From: a virus
Direction: 5' to 3' (one strand)
IMG/VR virus record: IMGVR_UViG_3300007038_000003
Span: 1 to 34,560 of that record
Length of the DNA: 34,560 bases
Shown one piece after another: positions 14,245 through 22,664 of this stretch (its first letter is position 1; every line of letters starts with the position of its first letter). Made by a program: the position numbers and the translations under genes. The notes under the pieces were generated by a model. It worked only from the letters and a program-made list of their open reading frames with translations, was not told where the DNA came from and searched no databases.

Positions 14245-16136
14245 ACAGACCTCCTTACGCCTCTAAAGTCTGAGATAAGAAGACCCTCGTCCCTCGTGAC
14301 ATCTCGTATAACTTGAGAACCTCTATCTCTTAAAAAGTCAGCAAAAGACTTCGAGTCTATTGCTTGAATATTGATCGTTGATTGTGAAGCTTGGCCTCGA
14401 TCAAAAGATCTTGTTAGGCCTCCAAGTGGCTTAGGAGCCGATGCAGTTGACCCAGTTCCTGTGACGAACTGAGCATCTGATTTTTTCCTAGAAGTATCCA
14501 GCCCCTGACGTTTTGCCAGTCTAATCAAATCATTTACTACAGATTCAGCCTCTCCCTCTGTGGTAAGGGTTCCAGGTGCTCCTGATCCAAATTGAAATGT
14601 ATCACGTAGCTCGACCTCTCCTGTGTCACCTCTTTTTACAGCCATCACCTTCCCGGAGCGCCTATCAAATATAAATATATCGCCCGTCTCTGGATCGACT
14701 TCTGCTCCAACTGCCAGGTTGGTTGGATCAAAGCTCCTGCCAGCCACCAATCCGCCTATTTTCTCTCCCTCTCTTGCTTTAATTTGCTTTACTTTTCTAT
14801 CCTTCTCGATTTTTTCCTCGTCTGATCGAAGCAAGTCGAGTTCTTGTTTAGCTTTTTGTATTGAGCTAGTCAGCCGATCAAGTTGATCTATCATTGTGGT
14901 AAAGGCCGTCTTTGTTTCGCTTTGAAAGAATCCCACCAGGGTTTGACCGAAGCTGACTGCCGACTTTAAAAAGAACGCTGTCTTGTCTGTTATTTCAGGT
15001 AGCATGCCATTAAATAGATCAATGCTTGCATTAATGTTGGCTTTTAGATCTTTTCCGAAGCTTTGAACAGCCTCCCCAATCGCCGCAAAACTTTCCTCTG
15101 CTTGTTTTTTGGCTCGCTTCGCAGCCGCTTCCTCCTCTTTTTGCTTCTTAATGAGGGCGGCACTAGCTTTAGCTTGTGCTTCTGACTTTGCGACCGCCTC
15201 TTCTCGCGATCGATTGAGAGCCTTGTATTCGGCTTTTAATAATCTTAGATTTCGTTCTTCTTCTTCTAATTCTTTTTTAAGCGTCTTCGTCTGTGTTGTT
15301 TGGGTTCCCCACCAATGAGAGGCCTCTTTAAGCTCCTTGTTTAGCTCTGCAACCCTTTCTTTGGCCCCCTGTATAGCTAGTTCATACTGGCCTTGCTCTG
15401 ACGTAAGCTGTTTAAATTTTTTATTAACTCTGTCTAGCCAATCGTTAAGGATATCCCCACTTCCTGTTTCCTCTAAGAACTCGGAAATGACTTTGCCAAA
15501 CTTCTCCATCACGTCACTTGATTTATTCAGAATTTGCGTGAATTTACCGAACTTGGAGCCTGATAGCGCTTCAGCTGAGCCTTTAAATAGTTCTAAGGAC
15601 TTTTGAACAGCCCCACCGGCTTTCAATGTTTCCTGATCAAGGCCTCGGAGCTGAGGGATTAACTCTCCCAGCTCACCCGTTAAGCCCGAGTATGTTTTGG
15701 CAAGGTTACGTACCGCGAAATCTAGTGTTCCGCCTGTCGCGGATGCTAATTCAACTGAAGCCTCGATAATTTGATCTATCTGATTATTTGTAAATTTTAG
15801 ACTCGCCAGAAATGCTTGCTGCTGAATGATCTGTTCATCGCCAAAAATACTTCGTTTTTGAAGAGCGGCCGCCGACTTCTCGAACTTTTGAACAATCTCA
15901 TCTGTCGTTTGACCTGTCAGGCGAAGTGCACCTTGCAATTGTCGAGCTGCCTTTTCCTGTTGAAAAAAGGCCGATACAGACTTCTTAATACCAGCAACTA
16001 TCGCGAGGGTTCCTCCAACGGCTGCCATGGCTTTAAATGCTGTCTTTAATCCATTTGTCTTTTTGTGTATTTTATCAGCTCTTTTAGAAAACCGATCCTC
16101 TAGGGAGACTCTTACTTTTTCTTCAAACTTTGCCAC
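14241..16136 (-). CDS. Tail tape measure protein
   Basis: A 631-residue protein from GTG 16136, overlapping the end of the tail chaperone frame. The first 330 residues are long amphipathic helices with the hydrophobic AFKAMAAVGGTLAIVAGI segment at about 31-50 and LASATGGTLDFAVRNLAKTY near 150, both characteristic of tape measures. A Lys/Glu/Ala coiled coil follows (KKQKEEEAAAKRAKKQAEES). Tape measure length sets tail length at about 1.5 angstrom per residue, which would give roughly 95 nm. No peptidase or lysozyme insert is seen. Placement after the chaperone frameshift pair is diagnostic. Confidence 0.92.
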   Translation of the reverse strand: MAKFEEKVRVSLEDRFSKRADKIHKKTNGLKTAFKAMAAVGGTLAIVAGIKKSVSAFFQQEKAARQLQGALRLTGQTTDEIVQKFEKSAAALQKRSIFGDEQIIQQQAFLASLKFTNNQIDQIIEASVELASATGGTLDFAVRNLAKTYSGLTGELGELIPQLRGLDQETLKAGGAVQKSLELFKGSAEALSGSKFGKFTQILNKSSDVMEKFGKVISEFLEETGSGDILNDWLDRVNKKFKQLTSEQGQYELAIQGAKERVAELNKELKEASHWWGTQTTQTKTLKKELEEEERNLRLLKAEYKALNRSREEAVAKSEAQAKASAALIKKQKEEEAAAKRAKKQAEESFAAIGEAVQSFGKDLKANINASIDLFNGMLPEITDKTAFFLKSAVSFGQTLVGFFQSETKTAFTTMIDQLDRLTSSIQKAKQELDLLRSDEEKIEKDRKVKQIKAREGEKIGGLVAGRSFDPTNLAVGAEVDPETGDIFIFDRRSGKVMAVKRGDTGEVELRDTFQFGSGAPGTLTTEGEAESVVNDLIRLAKRQGLDTSRKKSDAQFVTGTGSTASAPKPLGGLTRSFDRGQASQSTINIQAIDSKSFADFLRDRGSQVIRDVTRDEGLLISDFRGVRRSV

Positions 16137-16515
16137 TGTTTCTGCCTCCCCTCAGATTCGCCGTGTTAGACTTCAGCTCCTCTATTTCTGATCGAGTATT
16201 TTCGATCACCTTGGCTAGCTCCACAAACCATGCTGGTGCTTCTCCAAATGGAAAGTTGTTTGGAGTAAATGTCTTATGGAAGTCGTATAAGTCGATTAGA
16301 CCAATTGTGTTCTTCTTAATGTAGGTCTTAGGGCATTGATATATTTGGACACTTCCAAGAACAAATCCCTTCTTCGCCCAGGTACTATTGGGATACTTTC
16401 CTTTGCAATTTCGAATTGTGGAGTGCGATTGATAATACATGCAGTTCCCACAGTCCCATTTCTTTTTCTCCGCCCCAGGTCGGTAAAACTCTGTGAACCA
16501 TAGAGCGGCTATGAC
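16123..16515 (-). CDS. Tail assembly chaperone, frameshift extension (T part of G-T)
   Basis: This frame has no independent good start. It is reached by a -1 slip at bases 16521-16515 and adds 130 residues to the 114 of the upstream chaperone, giving a fusion of about 244. The extension starts VIALWFTEFYRPGAEKKKWD and has a cysteine cluster (CGNC, then a later C), suggesting zinc binding. An internal ATG at 16440 exists but lacks a convincing site. Known role of the fusion: binding the tape measure during tail assembly. It overlaps the tape measure start by 14 bases. Confidence 0.85.
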   Translation of the reverse strand, partial: VIAALWFTEFYRPGAEKKKWDCGNCMYYQSHSTIRNCKGKYPNSTWAKKGFVLGSVQIYQCPKTYIKKNTIGLIDLYDFHKTFTPNNFPFGEAPAWFVELAKVIENTRSEIEELKSNTANLRGGRNSGKV

Positions 16516-16856
16516 TTTTTTTCTTCTTCAGCCGAGAGTCCGCTTATTTTAAGGCACTCTTTCAAGACCGGATCAAAAACCTCATCCGGTGCTAACTCCA
16601 AAAATTCCTCAGCCGTTTTTACTTCATTTTCCCCAACTTGAATCCCCTCGACATTTTGAATGCAAATGACCATGAGCCTATAGAGTGCTTCTTTAGAGGC
16701 TTTGCGTGATTCATGAGAGTTTTCATCTTCTTCGTCTTTAAGGTCTAAAAGCTCGCCAATCTCCATTTTTTGTTTGTGAGAAGGAGGGAGTAAAGTAATA
16801 GCTACTTCCGGGTACTCTTCTAACGGATTTAATTTAATCTGTTCAATCTTAAGCAT
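16509..16856 (-). CDS. Tail assembly chaperone (G-like)
   Basis: A 115-residue acidic protein between tail tube and tape measure, the classic position. It ends GAA AAA AAG TCA TAG, so the last sense codons form the slippery heptamer A-AAA-AAG directly before the stop. It has an N-terminal beta stretch (IKLNPLEEYPEVAITLLPPS) and helical remainder. Both the short and the frameshifted long product are needed for tail assembly in studied phages, so a ratio-setting slip is expected. Sequence similarity to lambda gpG is not visible; the call rests on context and frameshift. Confidence 0.85.
   Translation of the reverse strand: MLKIEQIKLNPLEEYPEVAITLLPPSHKQKMEIGELLDLKDEEDENSHESRKASKEALYRLMVICIQNVEGIQVGENEVKTAEEFLELAPDEVFDPVLKECLKISGLSAEEEKKS
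16515..16521 (-). promoter_or_regulatory. -1 programmed frameshift site A AAA AAG
   Basis: On the minus strand the zero-frame codons are GAA AAA AAG TCA TAG; the heptamer A AAA AAG has the X XXY YYZ pattern known from dnaX and many phage tail genes. Slipping back one base re-reads G16515 and enters the frame that stays open to 16123. The zero-frame stop lies only one codon downstream. I did not model a stimulatory hairpin or upstream SD-like sequence. Confidence 0.85.
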
Positions 16857-16865
16857 TTATCCTCC

Positions 16866-18011
16866 TTAAATAAGCGTAAGCTTTAATTCATCGTCGCCAG
16901 AGCTTCCCAGTGCTGTGAACGGCAGTGTTACAAGGATGTCTTCTTCAGCGTTTGAAGGGATGGCTGTTAAATCGAATACTAGCTGGTTCAAGTCAAACTG
17001 AGCTTTACTTCCGTCTGTGTCTCCCGACACTAGTTGGAGATCAAACTCTGTAACACCCCTTGATTGAGCAACTTGTAGAAAGTTGGAATCAGTCAAACGA
17101 ATAGTCAAAGATCCAGTCACCTGACGGTTGTTTGCGTGGAAGTCCTGTGCTTTGGCTGTTCCAAACCTGTCATTGTGCATCTTTAAGTTGTTATTAAGTA
17201 CAACCTGAGCCGATACGACGTTGAAAGTAGACGAGTCCAAACTTGAACTACCCGCGATTCCAGCGATAGGAACAGCACCAGACTGAAATGTCTGAGATGT
17301 TACACAAGCGGATGGAACAACAGCATCTCCATTGTCCTGACCTGTGTGGTTGGTCGTTGTTAGTGTGTCACCAGATTTCGCTGTAATTTCTAAATCGGTT
17401 TGGTCATCTACGTTTATGTATTGTCCTACATCGAATTTAGGTCCATCTCCTGAGGCGACAGCTACGTCATCCCCATCGTCAGAGTCTACTGTACTAGCAC
17501 CTGCACGAAGAATGTCTGCTCCCATCCCCTCAAAAGTCACCATTGTCTCCTCTGATCCAGACATATCGAATGTTGCCTGATTAACAACAGCTCCTCGAAT
17601 CATCTCTGCAAACACGGCGCTAGATGCGCTTTGCCCTACGGCCCTATGGATTGTAACGGAGCTTGCTAGTTCTTTCGCGAGGTCGTATACGACAGATGTC
17701 GAACCATTAACTGTTTCTGTTCCAAATGCAATTTCTAAAAGATCGTCCATTCCATCCGGCGCTGTCCCCAAAGATCCAGACGGCAAAAGATAAGATTTAA
17801 GGCTCCACTCAACGGACTGTCTGCGTCTAACGAAATCCATTGCGGATCTTGTGTTTCTCTTGTCTGCGCGAATGATTCTTTCCTCGTTTGGCGTAACGCT
17901 AGATTCTAAAATTTTCATGGCGTTGCCAGCGGCAGGCGCTGAGTCGGCGGCCCCGAAACTCGATTCAGGAACGACAAATATTCTTTCTTCTCTACCTAAT
18001 GCTACTGTCAT
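16866..18011 (-). CDS. Major tail tube protein
   Basis: A 381-residue protein. The N-terminus (GREERIFVVPESSFGAADSA) is typical of phage tail tube proteins that begin with a self-description of a reference sample ('E.S.G'). Beta-rich body with SVEWSLKSYLLPSG and a repeated Asp/Gly/Val middle region near 200-240 that may be an inserted Ig-like or loop domain, since many tube proteins are nearer 200-300 residues. It lies between the terminator/connector genes and the chaperones. It forms the hexameric tube rings. Confidence 0.85.
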   Translation of the reverse strand: MTVALGREERIFVVPESSFGAADSAPAAGNAMKILESSVTPNEERIIRADKRNTRSAMDFVRRRQSVEWSLKSYLLPSGSLGTAPDGMDDLLEIAFGTETVNGSTSVVYDLAKELASSVTIHRAVGQSASSAVFAEMIRGAVVNQATFDMSGSEETMVTFEGMGADILRAGASTVDSDDGDDVAVASGDGPKFDVGQYINVDDQTDLEITAKSGDTLTTTNHTGQDNGDAVVPSACVTSQTFQSGAVPIAGIAGSSSLDSSTFNVVSAQVVLNNNLKMHNDRFGTAKAQDFHANNRQVTGSLTIRLTDSNFLQVAQSRGVTEFDLQLVSGDTDGSKAQFDLNQLVFDLTAIPSNAEEDILVTLPFTALGSSGDDELKLTLI

Positions 18012-18024
18012 GGCTTACCCCTCC

Positions 18025-18321
18025 TTATGGATGCTCCAAATGCTCAACAGGCACGGAAGGCTCATCCTCTTTCTTAGCCTCTGCTTCCTGCTTTTTATTT
18101 TGTTCTTCACGTTTTTTATCCTCTTGAGCGATGTCGTCTTGAACTTCAAATCCCTCGCCTTTAAGGAATACAGCGTCTTTGGCGCTGACCTTAATGTCCT
18201 CACCTGGATCGACCTTCTTTTCGTTAATAGTAAAAGATCGTTTTGTGGTGTTCGTTGCTTTAAACGGTTTTAGCTCTGATGCTGTGACACTACTTTTGAT
18301 GTACTTTGATAAATCACTCAT
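18025..18321 (-). CDS. Small tail-completion-region protein
   Basis: A 98-residue protein between tail terminator and tail tube. Residues 20-65 look beta-rich (RSFTINEKKVDPGEDIKVSA), and the last 30 are highly charged (AQEDKKREEQNKKQEAEAKK). Small proteins at this position exist in several siphoviruses, but I cannot assign a role. SD: gaggagaa upstream of ATG 18321. Confidence 0.75.
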   Translation of the reverse strand: MSDLSKYIKSSVTASELKPFKATNTTKRSFTINEKKVDPGEDIKVSAKDAVFLKGEGFEVQDDIAQEDKKREEQNKKQEAEAKKEDEPSVPVEHLEHP

Positions 18322-18335
18322 CCCATTTTCTCCTC

Positions 18336-18767
18336 TTACGCCGTTCCAAATTGTGATTCAGATCGGCATTCAATTCCTACTCGATAAACTAAAACGTGAT
18401 CTAAAACCTCGGGGCTATGTCCGATTGTATTGATCCATGTTTCATGACAATTGCCGCCTCTTGTTTTGTCTTGAGCTATGGCTTTTACTACATCTTCTAT
18501 CCAACTATCGACCTTGTCCTCGTCGGCGTGCATGAAAACCATTTTTATCTCAAACTGTAGAATTCTATAGGCTCGGTTTTGTGGCAGACGATCAAAGTCG
18601 TCTTCTCCTCTTATTACTCGAAATGCTGGGACATCGATAAGACCGCCTAGATCTTCGTCGCCCGCTTTTACACGACTGCTTATCATCGTATTATTGTATG
18701 TCGGTGCTCCGTTAATCCCTTGTAAGGTTGTTATGATATCGTCTTGAATATCTTTTGCTAAAGTCAT
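18336..18767 (-). CDS. Tail terminator-like protein
   Basis: A 143-residue protein. Position (after the gp10-like gene, before the tail tube), size and the pattern of an N-terminal helix with DDIITTLQGI, a mid-region PAFRVIRGEDDF and a C-terminal VLVYRVGIECRS strand match phage tail terminator proteins (gpU-like), which cap the tube and join it to the head. It overlaps the upstream gene by four bases. The call is based on context and fold style. Confidence 0.72.
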   Translation of the reverse strand: MTLAKDIQDDIITTLQGINGAPTYNNTMISSRVKAGDEDLGGLIDVPAFRVIRGEDDFDRLPQNRAYRILQFEIKMVFMHADEDKVDSWIEDVVKAIAQDKTRGGNCHETWINTIGHSPEVLDHVLVYRVGIECRSESQFGTA

Positions 18768-19315
18768 AGTGGCTTAGACCTCTCAACCTTACTTAGCTCA
18801 CGGTTGAATCGTTTCTTAACGTCATTCCATGCGTCTTTTAAAGACGGCAAGAGATAGGGATAAAAGTTTCGTTTTCCTTGAACGCGACCGTCTTGCTTGC
18901 GCCCCTCTCGTTCATGTAAAACTCCATAAGGCACCTCATTGCCTATTCCGACCTGAACACTATCTGCCATTCGTTTAATGGACGTTCTAGAAAACTGGGA
19001 GTTTAAAATCTTGATGACGCCAGAGATCTCAAGACCCACCTTTACGTGGCGTGCTAAGTTTCCTGTTCGTCTCCTAAGGCCAGGCCATCGCTTTCTTTTC
19101 GTTGGGTTGGTCCGAGTGCCTTTCCTTTTTCGGCCCCTGGATGTTTTTGCTCTTCGACTGACGGCAACGCCATCAACCACGCGTAGGTATTTCTTTTGTA
19201 CAACATTGTAGATCTCAAACCCGCCCTTTCTTAGGGCTGTATTCGCTGCCTCCTCGTATCGAGAGAGCTGCTTTTCTAGCTTTTTGCTCGGTTTAAATGT
19301 TGTTTTGATTCCCAC
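18764..19315 (-). CDS. HK97 gp10-like head-tail (neck) protein
   Basis: A 183-residue basic protein from GTG 19315. The family pattern is recognisable: an N-terminal helix with AANTALRKGGFEIYNVVQKK, the arginine-rich TGNLARHVKVG turn, then VQVGIGNEVPYGVLHERE and a final FYPYLLPSLKDAWNDVK helix. In HK97 this protein bridges connector and tail. A very basic insert (TSRGRKRKGTRTNPTKRKRW) near residue 60 is longer than usual. Confidence 0.82.
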   Translation of the reverse strand: MGIKTTFKPSKKLEKQLSRYEEAANTALRKGGFEIYNVVQKKYLRVVDGVAVSRRAKTSRGRKRKGTRTNPTKRKRWPGLRRRTGNLARHVKVGLEISGVIKILNSQFSRTSIKRMADSVQVGIGNEVPYGVLHEREGRKQDGRVQGKRNFYPYLLPSLKDAWNDVKKRFNRELSKVERSKPL

Positions 19316-20224
19316 TTAAAACTCCACGTCCCTGTATCGATCTAAAATCTTCACTGCAGCGTCGGGGTAGTCTTCAATGTCTATGGTTTCGCTTTCCCCT
19401 GTTGCCGATCTGGTTGTCAAATTGAGCTGGTTGAATTGATCGATTCTATAGAAGTGCATTGCCAGTAATTGAATGGCGAGTCGCAAATCATGGGGAGTAG
19501 AGACTGCTGTTACCCGTACATTGCCACCGGATAGATTTGATGAGTTAACACCAGTTATCTTTGTAAACTTTCCAAGGGAGAAGCTCAGAGTTGAATTGCC
19601 CGCCTCCATATCAGTGGAGTAGGGGGTTATTGTTTCAGTGTAGGAGTCTCCATTTTCATCTTCACCAGTGACTGTAATAGATCCAGATGACGAAAATGTC
19701 CCAGTCGTGTGAATGAACAAATAGAAGGTTTGGTTGTAACTGTCTAGTGCATCGGCGATTGTGTGGTCTGCTGGTGAAGCACTTGAGACAACTGTCTTTT
19801 CTGCAATCCATCCGCCTTTATAGACAATCTTTATATTTTTAGTTCCTCGTGGCCAATTATCGCCATCATTTGTTAGGTTAAGTGTATCGACTTTTCGAGA
19901 TAGAAAACCGGATTCGCCATCAACGAGAGTGTAGTCATCGGAGTCGAGTAAGGTATCACTGTCAAAAACGTGAGTGTTGTCCACGTTGATAGACGTGATT
20001 GATCGAGTTGGCCTTTGGTTTAAGACGATAATTCTTTGGGCGTTTCCAGAATAGTATTCCGTTCGATCTCTTTCGCCGTCCATTTCCCGTCGCATGAGAC
20101 CCTCGGCTGTCTGCTGAGCCGATAGGATGTAGTGGTAGACATCGTGATCTCGCACGGTTTCTGAGAGGGACAGGTTGAGACCCTTCTTGACTTGCTCCAA
20201 TGGGATGAAAAGCTTCGTACTCAA
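19316..20224 (-). CDS. Head-tail connector (gp6-like adaptor)
   Basis: A 302-residue protein from TTG 20224 behind gaggggg. The N-terminal 75 residues are helical (LEQVKKGLNLSLSETVRDHD ... LSAQQTAEGLMRRE) as in gp6-like adaptors that sit under the portal. A beta part follows (RTEYYSGNAQRIIVLNQRPT), then a Ser/Thr-rich insert at about 150-220 (SSGSITVTGEDENGDSYTET) that makes it longer than the usual 100-200 residues. The start is immediately downstream of a terminator hairpin, so it may have its own promoter or depend on readthrough. Confidence 0.78.
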   Translation of the reverse strand: MSTKLFIPLEQVKKGLNLSLSETVRDHDVYHYILSAQQTAEGLMRREMDGERDRTEYYSGNAQRIIVLNQRPTRSITSINVDNTHVFDSDTLLDSDDYTLVDGESGFLSRKVDTLNLTNDGDNWPRGTKNIKIVYKGGWIAEKTVVSSASPADHTIADALDSYNQTFYLFIHTTGTFSSSGSITVTGEDENGDSYTETITPYSTDMEAGNSTLSFSLGKFTKITGVNSSNLSGGNVRVTAVSTPHDLRLAIQLLAMHFYRIDQFNQLNLTTRSATGESETIDIEDYPDAAVKILDRYRDVEF

Positions 20225-20236
20225 ACCAGCCCCCTC

Positions 20237-20270
20237 AAAAACAGCGCGGGTGAGGGATTAACCCTCACCC
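20237..20270 (-). terminator. Intrinsic terminator after the capsid gene
   Basis: A perfect nine-base inverted repeat, gggtgaggg and ccctcaccc (20248-20256, 20262-20270) with a five-base loop, followed on the minus strand by gcgctg and five T. It lies 15 bases after the capsid stop and before the connector gene. The six-base gap between stem and T run makes it a weak to moderate terminator, probably partial, which would raise capsid mRNA over downstream genes. Confidence 0.7.
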
Positions 20271-20284
20271 ACCTGATTCAGTGC

Positions 20285-21802
20285 TTATATCGGATAGTTA
20301 TATCCGTACCCAATTGGGTTCTTACCGCTTGAGTTGCTTGTAAGCTGTTGGACGTCAAAGCGCATGCTAGTGACTAGCTTGTGCTTGTCTGTCTCAACTA
20401 CATAATCCGTCGCTTGTCGCATACGGCGTCGGAATCCGACCAATACATAGTTGATGTCACAGATGACGAATGATCCAAGAGTGCCGCCAGAGCTTGGAAT
20501 CTTACCGTCACTATTGGTCTTAGGAATTCCACCGCTCATGAATACAGGGATGCCATTAATCCTTCCTAGCATGCCGGTGAGGATCGATGCACTCGGTCCA
20601 ATCTTATCGACTGTTTGAACTTGAGAGTCGTTCATTGCCAACCAAAGAAGTGATGGGTTGAAAAATGCTCGCAAGCTGTCGATATTCTGAGCGCCTTCTC
20701 CCATTTCAGAAAGAACTTTGTTCATGGCTCTAGAGACGGAGCTGTGGGCATTGACGTTTTCGGCGGTACCGTTTGAATCAACCAAGGCTTTGTGGATCAA
20801 TCCATCAACAGCGAGGTAATCATCGGCTTGGCCAGACGTTGTCGTGGGCGTCCCGTCGATCTTGTTAATGTTAGAGCTAGCGCCTGTGGTTTCATCTCCA
20901 AAGAGGACGCACCTCTCGTAGGAGTTGCCAAGCCCATCGCCAACTATCCGAGTCAGAGCTGGCATAAGAGGCATGGCTGAGTCCTCATTGAGCTCCTCAG
21001 AGAAGTCAAGTCGGTTGGCAATCTTACCACAACTCCACGTTACCTTCGATGAAGTAGCATCTGTGTTGTTAACAGTAACATCTGAGGCGCCAGACTCACT
21101 GATAGAGTAGGTTGTATTAGGACCACCTGATAGAGGCCACTCAAACGGGTTTGAAGGCATATCGAAGTCGGGAATATTCGCCGCTACAGCCTTGGCACTC
21201 TTGATATGCATCAGGATGCTAGACTCAAAGTCTGTTGGCACCCACTCATCACCTTCGCCGCTGCCCGTTGAGTACATGGTCTTTTGACTAAGCGCCATTC
21301 TGGTGTTGTGCTTAACAATGGTATCGAAAGCTTCTTTGAAGAATTTCTCCCCGGTTTCGCCAAAGTTGTTCTTAAATTCTTTAAGATCTGTGACAGATTT
21401 ACCCGTGGCTTGCTTTAAAAAATCCAATGCAGGAAGCGCGTCAGCCAGGTCTTTTGCGACCGAGGTGACGTCTGCAGCGTCCGAACCGTACTTTTGCGTA
21501 AGGTCCTTGTCCAACTTAAGCGATCCAAACGTAGGTGAGTCCTTCTTCGAAAGCTGTTCAATCCGAGCATTGAGCTTCGTGAATTCTTGATAGAGGTCTT
21601 TATCTCCAACCCCTTTCTTCTTCTGTTGATCCTTAATTTCTCCCAGATCCTGATAAGGATGATTCGCATCCTTCACCTCAGTCTTGTCGGATTCTTCTAT
21701 AAGTTTTTGTTTTTCTTCGTGTTCCTTTAGCTCTTTGTGGTAGGCCTTGACCTCCTCAAGAGACATCTTTTCTAACTCTTCACGAGTTTTACGTTTAAAC
21801 AT
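20285..21802 (-). CDS. Major capsid protein (HK97 fold)
   Basis: A 505-residue protein. The first 150 residues are a charged coiled-coil delta domain (EELEKMSLEEVKAYHKELKE), the built-in scaffold that the prohead protease removes. The rest has the HK97 pattern: EWVPTDFESSILMHIKSA, RLDFSEELNEDS, a loop with AMNKVLSEMGEG, then the C-terminal IFVICDINYVLVGFR-type strand and MRFDVQQL. It sits between the prohead protease and connectors, the standard order. It has flanking hairpins and its own leader. Confidence 0.93.
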   Translation of the reverse strand: MFKRKTREELEKMSLEEVKAYHKELKEHEEKQKLIEESDKTEVKDANHPYQDLGEIKDQQKKKGVGDKDLYQEFTKLNARIEQLSKKDSPTFGSLKLDKDLTQKYGSDAADVTSVAKDLADALPALDFLKQATGKSVTDLKEFKNNFGETGEKFFKEAFDTIVKHNTRMALSQKTMYSTGSGEGDEWVPTDFESSILMHIKSAKAVAANIPDFDMPSNPFEWPLSGGPNTTYSISESGASDVTVNNTDATSSKVTWSCGKIANRLDFSEELNEDSAMPLMPALTRIVGDGLGNSYERCVLFGDETTGASSNINKIDGTPTTTSGQADDYLAVDGLIHKALVDSNGTAENVNAHSSVSRAMNKVLSEMGEGAQNIDSLRAFFNPSLLWLAMNDSQVQTVDKIGPSASILTGMLGRINGIPVFMSGGIPKTNSDGKIPSSGGTLGSFVICDINYVLVGFRRRMRQATDYVVETDKHKLVTSMRFDVQQLTSNSSGKNPIGYGYNYPI

Positions 21803-21814
21803 GGTTTTCCCCCC

Positions 21815-21876
21815 AAAAAAAATCGAACGCAGACAGCCGCTAGAAGATAAACGTCTCCTAGGAAGTCAGGTTCGAT
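21815..21876 (-). terminator. Structured leader / terminator between protease and capsid genes
   Basis: On the minus strand ATCGAAC (21876-21870) pairs with GTTCGAT (21828-21822), closing a long stem that holds an inner AGAC/GTCT helix, and is followed by a run of eight T (21822-21815). It lies in the 122-base gap before the capsid gene, the only sizeable gap in the head operon. It could terminate part of the upstream message or act as a processing site or leader for capsid mRNA. Confidence 0.5.
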
Positions 21877-21924
21877 ATGTTGAAAATAATGAAGTTGAGT
21901 TCTTCGCTATCCCAAGGCCTACCC

Positions 21925-22662
21925 TCAGGACTCGCAAATCACGTCGATAAGAGAGTGTTTCTCGATCTCATCGACAAGCGATGTTTTTTCTTCATCGCCT
22001 TTACCGAGATTCTGCAACCGAGCAGATAACTCGTCAATTTGTATTTTAAACTCTGTGCCTAAAACTGGGTAGACCTGTTCCAATCTTTTTAGGTGTCGGT
22101 CTATTTCTTTGATGGCGACCTCATTTGGATCTGCTCCATCGCGATCTACCAGATCATTACCGGATCGCGCAGCTTTGACCACGCTGAATAGGCTCTCTCG
22201 ATTCGCTGGAATAGAGACAATCGATGTTTCAGCGAGCTCCAATTTCTTAATGATATAAGCCTCATGGTCTTTGTCGTACTCCTCTTCTAAGATAAAGAAG
22301 CCTATGGAGAAAGCCTTGAGGACGCCTTGCTCGATGAGCTTCCAGGCTCTATCTGCATGCTCTTCGCCTTTAACGATTCGGGCTTCTATGAACAGTCCTT
22401 CGTCAGTAATTTGCCAGTTTATGGCAGATCCAATGGGCCTGTCTGAGTCGTGCTGAAGCAAAATGATGGGATTTTTCATGTAAAGCTCCATCGCTTCAGG
22501 GAAGGCAGCAGGGTCGACGATGTCATTGTGACGATCTTTAAATTTCGTTGACGCAAAGCCTCTAATAATGCGGTCTTTAGAGTCCTTTGTTTTGAGCTCG
22601 GCGTGAAAGTATTTCTTTTCTGTCTCCTGCTTTTTTAACAAAACATGCTTTTCAACCGTCAT
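21925..22662 (-). CDS. HK97-type prohead protease
   Basis: A 245-residue protein with aaggag before ATG 22662. The S78/U35 family pattern is clear: IIRGFASTKFKDRHNDIVDP, the catalytic His71 in NPIILLQHD followed by RPIG, and Ser119 in LKAFSIGF, with ETSIVSIPAN later. It cuts the delta domain of the capsid protein during maturation. The C-terminal 70 residues are helical and probably scaffold-like. Confidence 0.93.
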   Translation of the reverse strand: MTVEKHVLLKKQETEKKYFHAELKTKDSKDRIIRGFASTKFKDRHNDIVDPAAFPEAMELYMKNPIILLQHDSDRPIGSAINWQITDEGLFIEARIVKGEEHADRAWKLIEQGVLKAFSIGFFILEEEYDKDHEAYIIKKLELAETSIVSIPANRESLFSVVKAARSGNDLVDRDGADPNEVAIKEIDRHLKRLEQVYPVLGTEFKIQIDELSARLQNLGKGDEEKTSLVDEIEKHSLIDVICES

Positions 22663-22664
22663 AC

